Below the pieces are notes generated by a model. The model was given only the letters and a program-made list of their open reading frames with translations, was not told the DNA's origin and searched no databases. A program made the position numbers and the translations under genes. This document shows positions 8,592 to 16,947 of a stretch of 64,000 bases of DNA, one piece after another. How positions within the stretch are numbered: the stretch's first letter is position 1; every line of letters starts with the position of its first letter. Source of the stretch: DASZQY01 sp036511595 (GTDB lineage: Bacteria > Pseudomonadota > Alphaproteobacteria > Rhizobiales > Kaistiaceae). Where the stretch lies: positions 12,444-76,443 of the forward strand of contig DATCBY010000064.1 of assembly GCA_036511595.1 (NCBI GenBank). The letters are read 5' to 3'.

Positions 8592-8607
8592 CCACAATTG
8601 ATTGTGG
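8592..8607. repeat. Perfect 16-bp palindromic element CCACAAT-TG-ATTGTGG
   Basis: Seven-base arms with a two-base centre, inside the 203-base gap between the ubiK stop and the ybjN-like start (both on the minus strand). About 20 bases to the left is a GC-rich GGCCGG...CCGGCC stretch. It could be an operator about 150 bases upstream of the ybjN-like start or part of a ubiK 3' structure. There is no T tract typical of a terminator. Confidence 0.4.
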
Positions 8608-8645
8608 ATGAGATTAATTCTGCACAGGCGATACGCTGCCGGAAA

Positions 8646-8906
8646 CTAGGGCGTGCGCTCGCCGAGCATGCCTTCCAGCGCCTCGATACGCTTCTTCAGC
8701 ACTTCGTTCTCGGCGCGCGCCTGCGAGGCCATCTCGCGCACCATCTCGAAATCCTCGCGCTTGACCAGGTCGAGATCGGCGACGAAGCGCTCCATCTGCG
8801 TGCGGAACAGCGTCTCGGCCTCGCGCTTGACGCCCTGCGCCACGCTTGCCGCATCGCCCATCAGCCGCGCCATTTCATCGAACATGCGGTTCGAGGTCTG
8901 CGTCAT
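8646..8906 (-). CDS. ubiK: UbiK family ubiquinone biosynthesis accessory factor
   Basis: An 86-residue, almost entirely helical protein. The N-terminal half has the membrane-associating amphipathic pattern NRMFDEMARLMGDAASVAQG, and the C-terminal half is a coiled coil ending ENEVLKKRIEALEGMLGE, the hallmark of UbiK/BMFP (YqiC) proteins. UbiK binds UbiJ and assists ubiquinone assembly under oxygen in gammaproteobacteria; the role is assumed to be similar here. The ATG is divergent from lgt, with 144 bases between, as in many Rhizobiales. Confidence 0.88.
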   Translation of the reverse strand: MTQTSNRMFDEMARLMGDAASVAQGVKREAETLFRTQMERFVADLDLVKREDFEMVREMASQARAENEVLKKRIEALEGMLGERTP

Positions 8907-8980
8907 GGATCAATCTCCAGCAGCCGTTGGCGGCCACATTGATTACTATGGCCTTGCGCCCGCGCCGCTTCAAGCCGCTG

Positions 8981-9028
8981 GCGCCGGGCCGATCTTGACC
9001 CGGCAGGTGGCCCGGCGCAATTTGCGCC
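8981..9028 (+). promoter_or_regulatory. Two mutually exclusive hairpins in front of lgt
   Basis: GCGCCGGGCC (8981-8990) pairs perfectly with GGCCCGGCGC (9009-9018), leaving an 18-base loop. GGCGCAA (9014-9020) pairs perfectly with TTGCGCC (9022-9028). Bases 9014-9018 belong to both stems, so only one can form at a time. The element ends 9 bases before the lgt SD (AAAGGA, 9038-9043). This geometry suits attenuation or a structural switch, but no ligand or transcript start is known. Confidence 0.4.
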
Positions 9029-9050
9029 GCTTCTCGCAAAGGATCCTCTC

Positions 9051-9896
9051 TTGCCGCTGCTGGCGCTGCCCTTTCCGGCCATCGACCCGGTCCTCATCCA
9101 GGTCGGGCCGTTCGCGATCCGCTGGTATGCACTTTCCTATGTTGCGGGCATTTTCGTCGGCTGGTGGTATTGCAAGCGGCTGGTCGCCAACGCTCGCCTC
9201 TGGGGGAGCGCCGGACCGCCGTTGCGCCCCGTCGATGTCGACGATTTCGTGGTCTGGGCCACCCTCGGCATCGTCGTGGGCGGACGCCTCGGTTACATTC
9301 TCTTCTACGACCTGCCGCACTACCTCGCCGATCCGGCCGACATGTTGGCCGTTTGGCATGGCGGCATGTCGTTCCACGGCGGCTTCCTCGGCATGATGCT
9401 GGCGATGACGCTGTTCGCACGCTCGCGCGCCATCCCGGTGTGGTCGTTCATCGACGTGGTCGCGGCGGCGACGCCCATCGGGCTCTTCCTGGTGCGCCTT
9501 GCCAACTTCATCAACGGCGAACTCTTCGGCCGCGTCACCGACGTGCCGTGGGCGATGGTTTTCCCGAACGGCGGCGACCTGCCGCGCCATCCAAGCCAGC
9601 TTTACGAGGCGGCATTGGAGGGCGTCGTGCTTTTTCTAGTGCTGCGATTTGCCACCCACCGATTCCACAAGCTCGCCACGCACGGCTTCGTCTCGGGAGT
9701 GTTCTGCTGTGGCTACGGTGTCGCCCGCACCTTCAGCGAATTCTTCCGCCAGCCCGATATCCAGATCGGCTACCTCGCCGGCGGACTGACCGAAGGAATG
9801 CTGCTTTCCATCCCGATGATCCTGTTCGGCATCGGCCTCATGATATGGGCGGCTCGCCGGCCTGTCGCCGCGCCGCCGCGAGCGGAGAAAGCGTGA
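9051..9896 (+). CDS. lgt: Prolipoprotein diacylglyceryl transferase
   Basis: A 281-residue inner-membrane enzyme that moves a diacylglyceryl group from phosphatidylglycerol to the lipobox cysteine of prolipoproteins, the first step of lipoprotein maturation. Visible signatures: PFAIRWYALSYVAGI, VVGGRLGYILFYDL, HGGMSFHGGFLG and the Lgt signature RLANFINGELFGRVTD, followed by RHPSQLYEA. Seven membrane segments are expected. The start is TTG at 9051, set by AAAGGA 7 bases upstream and by the family start (LPFPAIDPVLIQVGP). It overlaps the next gene by 4 bases (GTGA), so they are translationally coupled. Confidence 0.95.
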   Translation: MPLLALPFPAIDPVLIQVGPFAIRWYALSYVAGIFVGWWYCKRLVANARLWGSAGPPLRPVDVDDFVVWATLGIVVGGRLGYILFYDLPHYLADPADMLAVWHGGMSFHGGFLGMMLAMTLFARSRAIPVWSFIDVVAAATPIGLFLVRLANFINGELFGRVTDVPWAMVFPNGGDLPRHPSQLYEAALEGVVLFLVLRFATHRFHKLATHGFVSGVFCCGYGVARTFSEFFRQPDIQIGYLAGGLTEGMLLSIPMILFGIGLMIWAARRPVAAPPRAEKA

Positions 9897-10984
9897 CTCC
9901 TCTCGCGGAGAAGATTATCGCGCACGTTCGCGTTGCCGGCCCGATCACGGTTGCCGACTTCATGGCGCTTTGCCTGGCCGACCCGCAATACGGCTACTAC
10001 ATGCGCCGCGAACCGTTCGGCCGCGCCGGTGACTTCATCACCGCGCCCGAGGTAAGCCAGATATTCGGCGAGCTGATCGGCCTGTGGGCCGTCGCGGTCT
10101 GGGAGATGATGGGCGGGCCGAGCCCGTTCGTGCTGGCAGAACTCGGTCCCGGGCGCGGCACACTGATGGCAGACATGTTGCGCACCGCCCGCATCAAGCC
10201 GGATTTCCTGCGCGCCGCCGACATTCACCTCGTCGAGATCAGCCCGCGGCTCCGCGAGATCCAGAAAGCGACGCTCGCCAGCGCCACCACATCCATCCAT
10301 TGGCACAACGCGGTCGACGATATTCCGGCAGGGCCGGCCATCATCGTCGCCAACGAATTCTTCGACGCCCTGCCGATCCGCCAGTTCCAGTGGACCGACA
10401 AGCGCTGGAGCGAGCGCATGGTCGGCCTCGCTGACGATGGACGACTGACCTTCGGCCTCGCGCCGGTCGAACAGCGCGCTCCCGGCGTGCCGCTGCCGGA
10501 CGGCGCCATCGTCGAGGCTTCGCCGACCGGAAAGGCCACGATGACGGCCATCGCCGAGCGGTTGAAGCGCGCCGGCGGCGCGGCGCTGATCGTCGACTAC
10601 GGCAATGCCCAACCCGGCCACGGCGACACGCTGCAGGCCGTGCGCGCCCATACGTATGACGATCCATTGGCGGCGCCGGGCGAAGCCGATGTGACGGCGC
10701 ACGTGGATTTTACGGCACTCGGCCGTGCCGCAACGGTAGCCGGAGCACAAATCCGCCCGCTGATGGGTCAGGGCGAATTCCTCATCCGTCTCGGCCTCGT
10801 CGATCGTGCCAACGTGCTCGGCCGCGGCAAGGACAAGCCAACCCGCGACGCCATCGCCAAGGCGATCGAGCGCCTGGCGGCGCCGAAGGCGATGGGCACA
10901 TTGTTCAAGGTGCTCGCGGTTTCCGCACCGGGACTGAAGCTGCCCGTGTTTGACCCGATCGAGATCGGAGCGGCGGCGCGATGA
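9893..10984 (+). CDS. MidA/NDUFAF7-type SAM-dependent methyltransferase
   Basis: A 363-residue class I methyltransferase of the MidA family. The N-terminus ITVADFMALCLADPQYGYYM and FITAPEVSQIFGELIGLW are family marks, and the SAM-binding loop is VLAELGPGRGTLMADML. The mitochondrial homologue NDUFAF7 dimethylates an arginine of complex I subunit NDUFS2, and a similar role here is plausible but unproven. GTG at 9893 overlaps the lgt stop, and the end overlaps pgeF by 4 bases (ATGA). lgt, this gene and pgeF therefore form one coupled operon, a common Rhizobiales arrangement. Confidence 0.9.
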   Translation: MTPLAEKIIAHVRVAGPITVADFMALCLADPQYGYYMRREPFGRAGDFITAPEVSQIFGELIGLWAVAVWEMMGGPSPFVLAELGPGRGTLMADMLRTARIKPDFLRAADIHLVEISPRLREIQKATLASATTSIHWHNAVDDIPAGPAIIVANEFFDALPIRQFQWTDKRWSERMVGLADDGRLTFGLAPVEQRAPGVPLPDGAIVEASPTGKATMTAIAERLKRAGGAALIVDYGNAQPGHGDTLQAVRAHTYDDPLAAPGEADVTAHVDFTALGRAATVAGAQIRPLMGQGEFLIRLGLVDRANVLGRGKDKPTRDAIAKAIERLAAPKAMGTLFKVLAVSAPGLKLPVFDPIEIGAAAR

Positions 10985-11751
10985 TCCCTGCCATTAGGGA
11001 TGAAAGACTCGCCCTCCCCGGCATTAGCCACGGCTTCTTCACCCGCGGAGGCGGCGTTTCATCGGGGATCTACGCCAGTCTCAATTGCGGCATCGGCTCC
11101 AATGACGATCGCGGGTTCGTCATGGAGAACCGGGCGCGGGTGGCGACTGCGATCGGCGCACTCCCCGAAAAGCTTGCCACGCCGTATCAGGTGCACAGCA
11201 CGATCGCGGTAACGGTCGACGAAGTCTGGGCTCCCGGCAGCGGACCCAAAGCCGACGCCCTTGTCACCAACCGGCCGGGGATTGCGTTGGGTGTTGGCAC
11301 TGCCGACTGCGGTCCGCTGCTCCTTGCCGACGCCGAGGCCGGCGTCATCGGCGCCGCCCATTCCGGCTGGCGCGGCGCGCTTGCCGGTGTCGGCGAGGCC
11401 TGCGTCGTCGCGATGGAGAGGCTTGGCGCCCGGCGCGAGCGTGTCGTGGCGGTGCTCGGGCCGACGATCAGCCAGGCGAACTATGAAGTGGGCGTCGATG
11501 TGCGCGACCGCTTCATTGCCGATCATCCCGGTAACGCGCGCTTCTTCGCGCCCTCGCCGCGCGCCGACCACTTCCTGTTCGATCTGCCTGGCGCCATCGT
11601 CGCTCGCCTGAACGCCGTAGGCATCGCCGCCTCAAGCGTCGGTCTCTGCACCTATGCCGACCCGGAGCGGTTCTTCTCCTACCGCCGCACGACGCACCGA
11701 AACGAAGCCGACTATGGCCGGCTCCTCTCGGTGATCATGCTGGCAGGCTAG
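10981..11751 (+). CDS. pgeF: Peptidoglycan editing factor / multicopper laccase-domain protein (YfiH family)
   Basis: A 256-residue YfiH-fold protein. E. coli PgeF removes wrongly incorporated amino acids from peptidoglycan precursors; homologues also show purine nucleoside or laccase activity. The metal-binding set is visible: His in YQVHSTIAV, Cys in GTADCGPLLLAD and His in IGAAHSGWRGALAGV, with conserved GPTISQANYEVG. The ATG overlaps the preceding methyltransferase stop by 4 bases. Its TAG and that of the convergent hydrolase share the palindromic CTAG at 11748-11751, so no intergenic space remains at the 3' end. Confidence 0.9.
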   Translation: MIPAIRDERLALPGISHGFFTRGGGVSSGIYASLNCGIGSNDDRGFVMENRARVATAIGALPEKLATPYQVHSTIAVTVDEVWAPGSGPKADALVTNRPGIALGVGTADCGPLLLADAEAGVIGAAHSGWRGALAGVGEACVVAMERLGARRERVVAVLGPTISQANYEVGVDVRDRFIADHPGNARFFAPSPRADHFLFDLPGAIVARLNAVGIAASSVGLCTYADPERFFSYRRTTHRNEADYGRLLSVIMLAG

Positions 11752-12530
11752 ATTTCGCCTGAGCGCGGGTTGTCCAGCCAATCGAGGACAACGTCGGCGA
11801 CCTGCTCCCATCCGGGCATCGAGCAGAGGAAGTGCGAACGATCCGGGAAATACTTCAGGGCCGTGATGGCGGGCGATGCCGTCTGCTTGGCATAGCAACC
11901 GCGCACCGACGTTGCGGTGACCGTCTTGTCATTGCCGCCGGCGGTGTACAGGAGAGGCACCTTGCGCCGCATCGGGTCGATGGCATTGCCCCTGTTAAGG
12001 ACTTCGTCGAAGTACAGCTTGCCCGGCGTGGGCGCCACGTATTTGTCGTAGGCGGCGCGCGCCTCGGCTTCCGGCATTCCGTTCGCGAATGTCGTGAAGA
12101 ATGTCTGGAACGGCATCGTGTGGACTTTCTTCCACGCGTTCCAGCCAAACAGCACCGGCAGTGCGCCAAGAACGGGCCCAAGACCCGGCATGACGCCCTT
12201 GAACGGCGCCGGGTCGATGGCGACACCGGCGCTGCCGAGGCCGCGGTTCAGCATGATTTGCGTGAAAAGGCCGCCGAAGGAGTGCCCGACAATGACCGGC
12301 GGGGTTGGTTTTGCGCGAATGATCTTTTCGTAGTGATCGGCGATCTCGTTGATCCCGACGTCGCTGAGCGCCGCCGGCGGATTGCGCCTGAGGTCAGCGA
12401 GCGTCATGTTTTCGTGCGGCCACGGCGGCGCCTCGACATCGTAGCCACGCGCCTGGAACCGGGTGGTGAACTTGTCCCAGGACGCTGGCGTCAGCCACGC
12501 ACCGTGAATGAATACGACCGGCTTTCCCAT
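11748..12530 (-). CDS. Alpha/beta-fold hydrolase
   Basis: A 260-residue cytoplasmic alpha/beta hydrolase. The oxyanion strand PVVFIHGAW is at residues 4-12 and the nucleophile elbow is VIVGHSFGG with Ser84. The acid and base probably lie near GGNDKTVTA and PDRSHFLCSM (His) at the C-terminus. There is no signal peptide. The substrate cannot be predicted; similar proteins are annotated as non-haem chloroperoxidase- or esterase-like. It is convergent with pgeF, sharing the overlapping CTAG stop, and divergent from the lipoprotein gene at 12670. Confidence 0.85.
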   Translation of the reverse strand: MGKPVVFIHGAWLTPASWDKFTTRFQARGYDVEAPPWPHENMTLADLRRNPPAALSDVGINEIADHYEKIIRAKPTPPVIVGHSFGGLFTQIMLNRGLGSAGVAIDPAPFKGVMPGLGPVLGALPVLFGWNAWKKVHTMPFQTFFTTFANGMPEAEARAAYDKYVAPTPGKLYFDEVLNRGNAIDPMRRKVPLLYTAGGNDKTVTATSVRGCYAKQTASPAITALKYFPDRSHFLCSMPGWEQVADVVLDWLDNPRSGEI

Positions 12531-12669
12531 TGATTTCGCCCCTCAGGTTGGTCAGCTGTCAGGTGCAACCTTAGCCGAGCATTGTGCAGCGCGATACGAA
12601 CGATATGGAATGCGGCGCGGATTGCCGGTACACCAAGCGGGAAACCGTGGCAGCGCACGAGACAACCCG

Positions 12670-13194
12670 ATGTATCGCTCGACCAACAGCTTTCTTCGCC
12701 TCGCGACGATCTTGCTTGCCACGGTGACGATCGCCGGATGCATGGCGATTCCGGCGCCGCAGTTTGGGCCGGGTCCGCCGCCGATGCTGACACCGAAGAA
12801 GGCGCATACGCTGGGGGCCGCGCCGGTCACCGGGCCTGCCGTCCGCTTCGCCTTCGCCACGGTGACGGGGGTACCGGCCGAATTGCGTTTCCTGCTCGAG
12901 GACGACCTAAAACGCTACGCCACCACGCGCCAGCTGGCGATCGTCCCCATGGGCGACCCGACCGCCACCTATCAGGTAAAAGGCTACCTTTCCGCCGTCG
13001 GCGGCACGTCCGGCACGCTGCTGGTCTACATCTGGGATGTCGCGAATCTGTCCGGCACCCCGCTGCATCGCATCTCCGGCCAGGAGACCGCAGGCGGAAG
13101 CGAAGCCGATCCCTGGGCCGGTATCACCTCGGTCGAGATCGACGAGGCCGCGCGCGAGACCGTCGACAAGTTGGCCGACTGGATCCACGGCTGA
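12670..13194 (+). CDS. Putative lipoprotein of unknown function
   Basis: A 174-residue protein beginning MYRSTNSFLRLATILLATVT with a lipobox IAGC (Cys24), so it is likely acylated and moved to the outer membrane. The mature part has alternating strands, including VRFAFATVTGVPAELRF and YQVKGYLSAVGGTSGTLLVYIWDV, and ends in an amphipathic helix AARETVDKLADWIHG. This layout is seen in small Rhizobiales lipoproteins, but I do not recognise a named domain. The start is chosen so the signal peptide is at the N-terminus; there is no strong SD. It precedes prs by 161 bases. Confidence 0.75.
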   Translation: MYRSTNSFLRLATILLATVTIAGCMAIPAPQFGPGPPPMLTPKKAHTLGAAPVTGPAVRFAFATVTGVPAELRFLLEDDLKRYATTRQLAIVPMGDPTATYQVKGYLSAVGGTSGTLLVYIWDVANLSGTPLHRISGQETAGGSEADPWAGITSVEIDEAARETVDKLADWIHG

Positions 13195-13355
13195 CGGCCT
13201 GCCGCCGCTCGCCCACGAGCGCGGGCGTTGCCAGAGCGGCCTCGGCATTGCTACAAGGCCGCGGCATCCAGCCGGTCCTTAGCCGGATTCGGAACCGGTT
13301 CATCGGGACCGGGTCGCTACGCTCCCCCAGGGGGGCGCCCACTACGGGCCAAGGC

Positions 13356-14288
13356 ATGAAACTGGTCGCCGGAAATTCCAATCGCGCCCTCGCCGAGGCG
13401 ATCGCGGCCTATCTGGAGATTCCCCTCGCCAAATGCTCCGTGCGGCGTTTCGCCGATCAGGAGATTTTCGTCGAAATCCAGGAAAACGTGCGCGGCGAGG
13501 ATCTTTTCGTGATCCAGTCGACCAGCTTTCCGGCGAACGACAACCTGATGGAATTGCTGATCATCATGGATGCGGCGCGGCGCGCCTCCGCCCGGCGCGT
13601 CACCGCAGTCATTCCCTACTTCGGCTATGCCCGCCAGGACCGCAAGCCCTCGGCACGCACTCCGATTTCGGCAAAGCTGGTCGCCAACCTCATCACCCGC
13701 GCCGGCGCCGACCGTGTTCTGACGCTCGATCTCCACGCCGGGCAGATCCAGGGCTTTTTCGATATCCCGACCGACAATCTTTATTCCGTGCCGGTGATGA
13801 CCCGCGACATCAAGGCTCACCACGACATCTCCAACATTACCGTCGTCTCACCCGATGTCGGCGGCGTCGTTCGCGCCCGCGCGCTCGCCAAGCGCATCGA
13901 TGCGGCGCTCGCCATCGTCGACAAGCGGCGTGAGCGGCCCGGTGAATCGGAAGTGATGAACATTATCGGCAACGTCGCCGGCCGGCGCTGCATCCTGTTC
14001 GACGACATCGTCGATTCGGGCGGCACGCTGTGCAACGCTGCCGAAGCACTGATGAGCGCGGGCGCGGCTTCGGTGCTGGCTTACATCACCCACGGCGTGC
14101 TGTCCGGCGGTGCGGTCGCGCGCATCACCGCATCCAGGATCGAGGAACTTGTAATCACCGACTCGATCCAGCCGACCGAGGCGATTCTCGCCGCCCCGAA
14201 CATCCGCGTCTGCCCTATCGCTCCGCTGATCGGCGAAGCCATTACGCGGACCGCGAGCGAGAAATCGGTGTCGAGTTTGTTCGACTGA
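13356..14288 (+). CDS. prs: Ribose-phosphate pyrophosphokinase (PRPP synthetase)
   Basis: A 310-residue class I PRPP synthetase that makes PRPP from ribose 5-phosphate and ATP for nucleotide, His, Trp and NAD synthesis. Motifs: FADQEIFVEIQENVRGED, catalytic flexible loop GYARQDRKPSART, LTLDLHAGQIQGFF, and the PRPP-binding loop CILFDDIVDSGGTLCNAAE. The length is normal for bacteria (about 310-317). The ATG at 13356 starts directly with MKLVAGNSNRALAEAI, as in alphaproteobacterial homologues. A C5/G6 run just upstream (13323-13336) could fold into a small hairpin over the leader. Confidence 0.96.
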   Translation: MKLVAGNSNRALAEAIAAYLEIPLAKCSVRRFADQEIFVEIQENVRGEDLFVIQSTSFPANDNLMELLIIMDAARRASARRVTAVIPYFGYARQDRKPSARTPISAKLVANLITRAGADRVLTLDLHAGQIQGFFDIPTDNLYSVPVMTRDIKAHHDISNITVVSPDVGGVVRARALAKRIDAALAIVDKRRERPGESEVMNIIGNVAGRRCILFDDIVDSGGTLCNAAEALMSAGAASVLAYITHGVLSGGAVARITASRIEELVITDSIQPTEAILAAPNIRVCPIAPLIGEAITRTASEKSVSSLFD

Positions 14289-14328
14289 AACCCCGCCGGG
14301 CCACGTGACCGCAGCTCGGCGGTAATTC

Positions 14329-14613
14329 TCAGTACTTCTTTGGATGCATCGGATGCATCGGCATCATCGACGGGCGCTTCGGGTAGGTCCAATGGCAAAC
14401 CGTCCCGACGGCGACCTTGCGGTGAGGGCGCCACTCGTATTTGGTCCGGCACACCTGAATGGCGCGGCGGCCATTGTGCCACATCGAATGGCTGACGTTC
14501 GGACCGAAGGTGAAGGACAGGCTTGCCGCCGAGGCGGGCGCGGAAAGCGAAACGGAACTGACGACTGCCAAGGCCACTGCGGCCAAGCCTCCGCTCAGAG
14601 TCTTGCTAAGCAT
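14329..14613 (-). CDS. Small secreted protein with a Met/His-rich tail
   Basis: A 94-residue protein with a clear signal peptide (MLSKTLSGGLAAVALAVVSS, cleavage after APASA near residue 29). The mature part of about 65 residues has two cysteines (AIQVCRTKYEWR and VGTVCHWTYPKR) that may form a disulphide, and ends in PSMMPMHPMHPKKY. Such Met/His clusters often bind copper in the periplasm, but that is only a suggestion. The tail is partly coded by a 9-base tandem repeat (GATGCATCC twice, near 14341-14360). It is convergent with prs. Confidence 0.65.
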   Translation of the reverse strand: MLSKTLSGGLAAVALAVVSSVSLSAPASAASLSFTFGPNVSHSMWHNGRRAIQVCRTKYEWRPHRKVAVGTVCHWTYPKRPSMMPMHPMHPKKY

Positions 14614-14739
14614 GGGATTACTCCAGGTTCAGAGGGAATAGTGCGCGACGTGGAGCAGCAACGGCTCGCTCGCCGATAGGTTCCGACATTTCGCCCTTGG
14701 CAGCGACCGATCCCATCGCCCCGGCGCCAGGGCTTCGTC

Positions 14740-14768
14740 TTGCCCTTGCGCGCCGCTTCCCCTATAAG
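14740..14768 (+). promoter_or_regulatory. Sigma-70-type promoter of rplY
   Basis: TTGCCC at 14740-14745 and TATAAG at 14763-14768, 17 bases apart. This predicts a start near 14775 and a leader of about 57 bases before the rplY ATG, which has AAGGAG at 14819-14824. Confidence 0.55.
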
Positions 14769-14831
14769 CCCGCCACCCGCGCCGACACCCCTGGAGGCAC
14801 GCGGCACTAACCATATTCAAGGAGTTGTCCG

Positions 14832-15614
14832 ATGGGCCAGACATACGAGCTCTCGGCGACGGTTCGCGAGAAGGTAGGCAAGGGGGCCGCCCGCTCGGTT
14901 CGTCGTCAAGGCATGATTCCCGCCGTCATCTATGGCGGCAACCAAGCCCCGCAGTCGATCAATCTTTCGCAGCGTGACATCACGTTCAAGATTCACGGCG
15001 GCGGATTCTATACGACCGTGGCGACGATAGACGTCGACGGGAAGAAGACGCGCGTATTGCCGCGCGATTTCCAGATCGACCCGATGACCGAGAAGCCAAT
15101 GCACGTCGACTTCATGCGTGTTACCGCCGGTTCGACCGTCACTATTGAGGTTCCTGTACAGTTCATCAATGAGAGCGCCGCCCCCGGCATTCGCCGCGGT
15201 GGTGTGCTCAATATCGTGCGCCACCGCATTGCGCTGGTTGTGCCGGTCGATGCCATCCCTGAAAAAATTGTCGCCGACCTGACCGGCCTCGACATCACCG
15301 ACTCGCTGCACATTTCGAAGATCACGCTGCCCGAGGGCACGCGACCGACCATTCGTGACCGCGACTTCACCGTCGCCACGATCGCGGCGCCGGCGGCCGT
15401 GAAGGAAGAAATGAAAGCCGCCGCCGAAGCCGCCGCAGCCGCCAAGGCCGCCGCAGCCGCAGCTCTCGAGGCCGGCACCGAGGAAGGCGCGGAAGGTGCC
15501 GCCCCTGGCGCGGCTCCCGCCGAAGGTGCGGCCGCCGGTGGCGATGCCAAGCCGGCCGCCGGCGCGGCACCGGCCGCAGGCGCCAAGGGTGGTGCGTCCG
15601 GCGGAAAGAAGTAG
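14832..15614 (+). CDS. rplY: 50S ribosomal protein L25 (TL5/CTC type)
   Basis: A 260-residue long-form L25. The 5S-rRNA-binding domain covers about residues 1-95 (SATVREKVGKGAARSVRRQG, IPAVIYGG) and the beta-rich CTC domain about 96-185 (VDFMRVTAGSTVTIEVPVQF, PGIRRGGVLNIVRH). It ends in a tail of about 75 residues made almost only of Ala, Gly, Glu, Pro and Lys. Such tails are common in alphaproteobacterial L25 and probably disordered. The SD is AAGGAG, 7 bases before the ATG. rplY, pth and ychF follow in the usual conserved order. Confidence 0.95.
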   Translation: MGQTYELSATVREKVGKGAARSVRRQGMIPAVIYGGNQAPQSINLSQRDITFKIHGGGFYTTVATIDVDGKKTRVLPRDFQIDPMTEKPMHVDFMRVTAGSTVTIEVPVQFINESAAPGIRRGGVLNIVRHRIALVVPVDAIPEKIVADLTGLDITDSLHISKITLPEGTRPTIRDRDFTVATIAAPAAVKEEMKAAAEAAAAAKAAAAAALEAGTEEGAEGAAPGAAPAEGAAAGGDAKPAAGAAPAAGAKGGASGGKK

Positions 15615-15653
15615 GGGTAACGCCCCGGCTTCTCCCCAGGGGAGACGGGTCAG

Positions 15654-16349
15654 ATGCTGCTCATCGTCGGTCTCGGCAACCCCGGACCGGACTACGCCAG
15701 GAACCGCCACAACGTCGGCTTCATTGCCGTCGACGCGATACAACGCCGCCACGGCTTCCCGTCGTGGCGACGGCGTTTCCAGGGAGATGCCGCCGAGAGC
15801 ACCCTCGCCGGCGAGAAGGTCCTTCTCCTCAAGCCGCAGACATTCATGAACGAGTCGGGCCGTTCGGTGCAGGAAGCGGCGCACTTCTACAAGATCGACC
15901 CGAAGGACATCCTGGTCATCCACGACGAGGTTGACCTGCCGCCGGGCAAGACGCGCATGAAGATTGGCGGCGCCGCCGCCGGGCACAATGGCCTCCGCTC
16001 GATCGATGCGTCCATCGGCGACGGCTATCGGCGGCTGCGCATCGGCATCGGCCATCCCGGCGTCAAGGCCGCCGTTCCCCACTACGTGCTGCATGATTTT
16101 CCCAAGGAAGACGCCGAATGGCTGGTGCCGCTGATCGACACGATCGCGGACAACGCCGCGCTGCTCGCCGAAGGCAAGGACAACACATTCGCCAACCGGC
16201 TGCACGCGGCGGGCAATTCGGCCGCCGACATGCCCGACCCACCCAAAGGCACGCCCGTTGCGATGCCGGCGAAGATAGCCCCCGTATCGCCCGAACCGGA
16301 CAAACGCCATGGTCCGTTCGCGGGGCTTAAAAAGCTGTTCGGTGGCTGA
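15654..16349 (+). CDS. pth: Peptidyl-tRNA hydrolase
   Basis: A 231-residue Pth that releases tRNA from prematurely dropped peptidyl-tRNA. The catalytic site is visible: N9 in VGLGNPGPDYARNRHNVGF with His19, then PQTFMNESGRSV, the acidic HDEVDLPPGK, and GGAAAGHNGLRSI. The first 190 residues match the family; a further 40 residues (MPDPPKGTPVAMPAKIAPVS onwards) form a Pro/Lys-rich extension seen in Rhizobiales. It sits 39 bases after rplY with its own GGGGAGA SD. Confidence 0.95.
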   Translation: MLLIVGLGNPGPDYARNRHNVGFIAVDAIQRRHGFPSWRRRFQGDAAESTLAGEKVLLLKPQTFMNESGRSVQEAAHFYKIDPKDILVIHDEVDLPPGKTRMKIGGAAAGHNGLRSIDASIGDGYRRLRIGIGHPGVKAAVPHYVLHDFPKEDAEWLVPLIDTIADNAALLAEGKDNTFANRLHAAGNSAADMPDPPKGTPVAMPAKIAPVSPEPDKRHGPFAGLKKLFGG

Positions 16350-16379
16350 CGCGGCGGCGACGTAACCGGAGACAAGCCG

Positions 16380-16886
16380 ATGCGCCGCAGTTCGGCCGCT
16401 TTGGGAAGCGCTGCTTTCTTCATTCTCACACCCGGAACGGTCGCGGGCGCACTTCCGCTGTGGATCTCCGGCGCCCAGCTCCCCATGCCGTTCCACGGCT
16501 ATCAGGCCGTCCAGGCTCTGGGAGCGATACTGATTGCCGGCGGAGTTGTATCGCTAGCCGTGTCCTTCGTGCGTTTTGTCCGGGAGGGTCGGGGCACACC
16601 GGCGCCCATCGCGCCGACGGCTTCTCTTGTCGTCGGCGGACAGTACCGCCATGTCCGCAACCCCATGTACGTCGCGGTGCTCTGTATCATCCTCGGGCAG
16701 GCGCTTTTCTTCGTCAGCGTCGGGGTCCTCGCGTACGCGGCCCTCGTCCTCGCCGCGGTTCATACATTCGTGGTGCTCTATGAGGAACCGACGCTCCGCG
16801 AGACCTACGGTGCGCAATACGAGACCTATGTGCGTAGCGTGCCGCGCTGGATTCCCCGGGTAACGCCGTGGCATCCCGCGCCTTGA
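16380..16886 (+). CDS. ICMT/phospholipid methyltransferase-like membrane protein
   Basis: A 168-residue membrane protein with about four hydrophobic segments. The SAM-binding motif of isoprenylcysteine carboxyl methyltransferase-like proteins is present as YRHVRNPMYVAVLC, followed by EEPTLRETYGAQYETYVRSV near the end. These bacterial enzymes methylate small or lipid substrates rather than prenyl-cysteine; the substrate here is unknown. It lies between pth and ychF, which are usually adjacent, so it looks like an insertion into that conserved pair. The SD is GGAGA before the ATG. Confidence 0.82.
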   Translation: MRRSSAALGSAAFFILTPGTVAGALPLWISGAQLPMPFHGYQAVQALGAILIAGGVVSLAVSFVRFVREGRGTPAPIAPTASLVVGGQYRHVRNPMYVAVLCIILGQALFFVSVGVLAYAALVLAAVHTFVVLYEEPTLRETYGAQYETYVRSVPRWIPRVTPWHPAP

Positions 16887-16947
16887 CACACGCGCCGAAA
16901 CCATCATCTTCCGCCCGCTCTTCCGTCCCCCGAAATAGTTGACGCCA

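Noticed and set aside
14817..16496. Long open frame on the minus strand across rplY and pth
   Set aside because: It is opposite two well-conserved genes; its Arg/Gly/Ala-rich product has no domain and reflects high GC content.
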